Shown here in pieces: positions 63,162 through 64,000 of a DNA stretch of 64,000 nt. Each line of letters opens with the position of its first letter. The stretch's first letter is position 1. The translations under genes were made by a program, and so were the position numbers. A model generated the notes under the pieces. The model had not been told where the DNA came from. It ran no database searches and worked only from the letters and a program-made list of their open reading frames with translations. Source of the stretch: Nitrospirota bacterium (GTDB taxonomy: Bacteria > Nitrospirota > Thermodesulfovibrionia > Thermodesulfovibrionales > SM23-35); assembly GCA_013388455.1 (NCBI GenBank), contig JACAFF010000008.1, positions 1 through 64,000 of the forward strand. The letters are read 5' to 3'.

Positions 63162-64000
63162 ATGGTAAAAGACATATTAAAAGAAATATTTTTTTCAGCC
63201 ATAAAAGCGGTATTACCATATGATACTGTAGGGAATCATTGCAGTAATATTTTATCTGCATACATAGATGGAAAATTTAATAATTTTATTGTTGCAGGAT
63301 TTGGAAAAGCTGCATGTCCAATGGCAAAGGCAATAGAAGATTTTCTGATGGAATTTATAACGAATGGGATTGTTATAACGAAATACAGCCATTGCAGCAG
63401 ATATAAGTTAGAAAAATTGCAGTTATTCGAAGCAGGACATCCTATCCCGGATGAGAATGGTGTTAAAGGAACTATAGAGATTTTGAATATTCTTAGAGGA
63501 AATGATGCAAATACTCTTGTTGTTTTTCTTATATCCGGTGGAGGCTCTGCCCTACTAACAGCCCCTTGCAAAGGTATTTTACTTCATGAAAAACAGTATT
63601 TGACAGAGTTACTCCTTCATGCTGGTGCAGATATACAAGAATTAAACACAGTTAGAAAACATGTCTCCATGGTTAAAGGTGGAAGGCTTGCTGAAATTGC
63701 ATATCCTGCAAAAATGATATCACTTATACTTTCTGATGTAATAGGGGACAAACTGGATGTTATTGCCTCAGGTCCTACATCTCCTGATCAAACAACTTAT
63801 AATGATGCCCTTAATGTTTTGAGAAAGTATGATCTAATAGAAAGAGTTCCGCGTATGATATTAGACATTTTGCAAAAAGGCAACGAAGGACTATTGTCCG
63901 AAACACCAAAACAGACAAATAGGGTATTTGAAAGAGTTGAAAATATAATTATTGGAAGTAATAAAATAGCTCTTGAAGCAGCAAGGGATAAAGCAAAGGC
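63162..64000 (+). CDS. Glycerate 2-kinase (MOFRL family), partial
   Basis: The reading frame from ATG 63162 stays open to the end of the window (279 codons). It matches the N-terminal DUF4147 domain of GckA-type glycerate kinases: FIVAGFGKAACPMAKAIEDF, FEAGHPIPDENG, VFLISGGGSALLTAPCKGI, ELNTVRKHVSMVKGGRLAEI and LILSDVIGDKLDVIASGPT. It phosphorylates glycerate with ATP. The C-terminal MOFRL domain lies beyond the window. It may salvage glycerate from glucosylglycerate turnover, given gpgS nearby, or serve serine-cycle metabolism. No strong ribosome binding site is seen. Confidence 0.9.
   Translation, partial: MVKDILKEIFFSAIKAVLPYDTVGNHCSNILSAYIDGKFNNFIVAGFGKAACPMAKAIEDFLMEFITNGIVITKYSHCSRYKLEKLQLFEAGHPIPDENGVKGTIEILNILRGNDANTLVVFLISGGGSALLTAPCKGILLHEKQYLTELLLHAGADIQELNTVRKHVSMVKGGRLAEIAYPAKMISLILSDVIGDKLDVIASGPTSPDQTTYNDALNVLRKYDLIERVPRMILDILQKGNEGLLSETPKQTNRVFERVENIIIGSNKIALEAARDKAK

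Overview
The window is an AT-rich stretch of a Gram-negative bacterial chromosome with dense operons and no rRNA, tRNA, phage or CRISPR locus that I could see. The gene set points to an anaerobe of the Nitrospirota (Thermodesulfovibrio-like) or a deep-branching relative. Clues are a rubredoxin, a 2-oxoacid:ferredoxin oxidoreductase pair, the NtrX/NtrY/DUF4390 trio, paired DUF507 genes, a short ArgA-type acetyltransferase and a type II secretion cluster. The taxonomic placement is inference.

Layout. 1.3-9.4 kb: a type II secretion operon on the minus strand in the order gspE-F-H-I-J-K-L-M-C, with no gspG or gspD nearby. 9.8-12.1 kb: an undecaprenyl-phosphate sugar transferase and a family 2 glycosyltransferase for surface polysaccharide. 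12.4-19.7 kb: housekeeping genes (rnhA, yqgE, rplM-rpsI, argC-argJ, nadB) with a DUF362 Fe-S protein. 19.8-23.7 kb: the sigma-54 regulator/kinase pair NtrX/NtrY with DUF4390. 24.1-27.9 kb: an adenosine-specific kinase, hisI, rubredoxin, an ArgA-like acetyltransferase, korC-korB and ppx. 28.1-31.6 kb: rpsF-ssb-rpsR, two DUF507 genes and a GAF-GAF-GGDEF diguanylate cyclase. 31.6-37.6 kb: the heat-shock cluster CIRCE-hrcA-grpE-dnaK-dnaJ followed by rsmE. 37.8-42.4 kb: a nitrogen-assimilation block (glnA, glnB, amt, a TorF-type porin and a previously unlisted 59-residue Fis/NifA-type HTH gene). 42.5-62.3 kb: a long minus-strand ion and osmotic-stress island (antiporter remnant, CPA2 antiporter, DUF3124, P-type ATPase, two MscS-type channels, TreY, TreZ, a GH57 protein, TreT, DUF5752, HPP protein, GpgS). 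62.4-63.1 kb: a vapBC pair. 63.2 kb to the end: a glycerate kinase running off the window.

The most interesting signal is in the nitrogen block. An identical two-box palindromic module (TACAAATTTGTA, 5 or 6 bp, TACAATTTTGTA) lies upstream of glnA and again upstream of the small HTH gene that leads the porin-amt-glnB run. Each module sits above a sigma-54-like element beginning TGGCATG. The simplest reading is a small nitrogen regulon run by a stand-alone DNA-binding domain that has no AAA+ or receiver domain of its own.

A second theme is a dispersed ~181-bp repeat with TTAACCCGAA/TTCGGGTTAA ends (MITE-like). It has two full copies, two internally deleted copies and several end fragments. One copy separates dnaK from dnaJ, one supplies the stop codon of the sugar transferase gene, and one sits at the broken end of the antiporter pseudogene. 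Other oddities are a probable CTG start in korC, a VapC lacking two catalytic aspartates, a T8-run frameshift in the GH57 gene, and an isolated promoter-terminator unit that could make a ~65-nt RNA.
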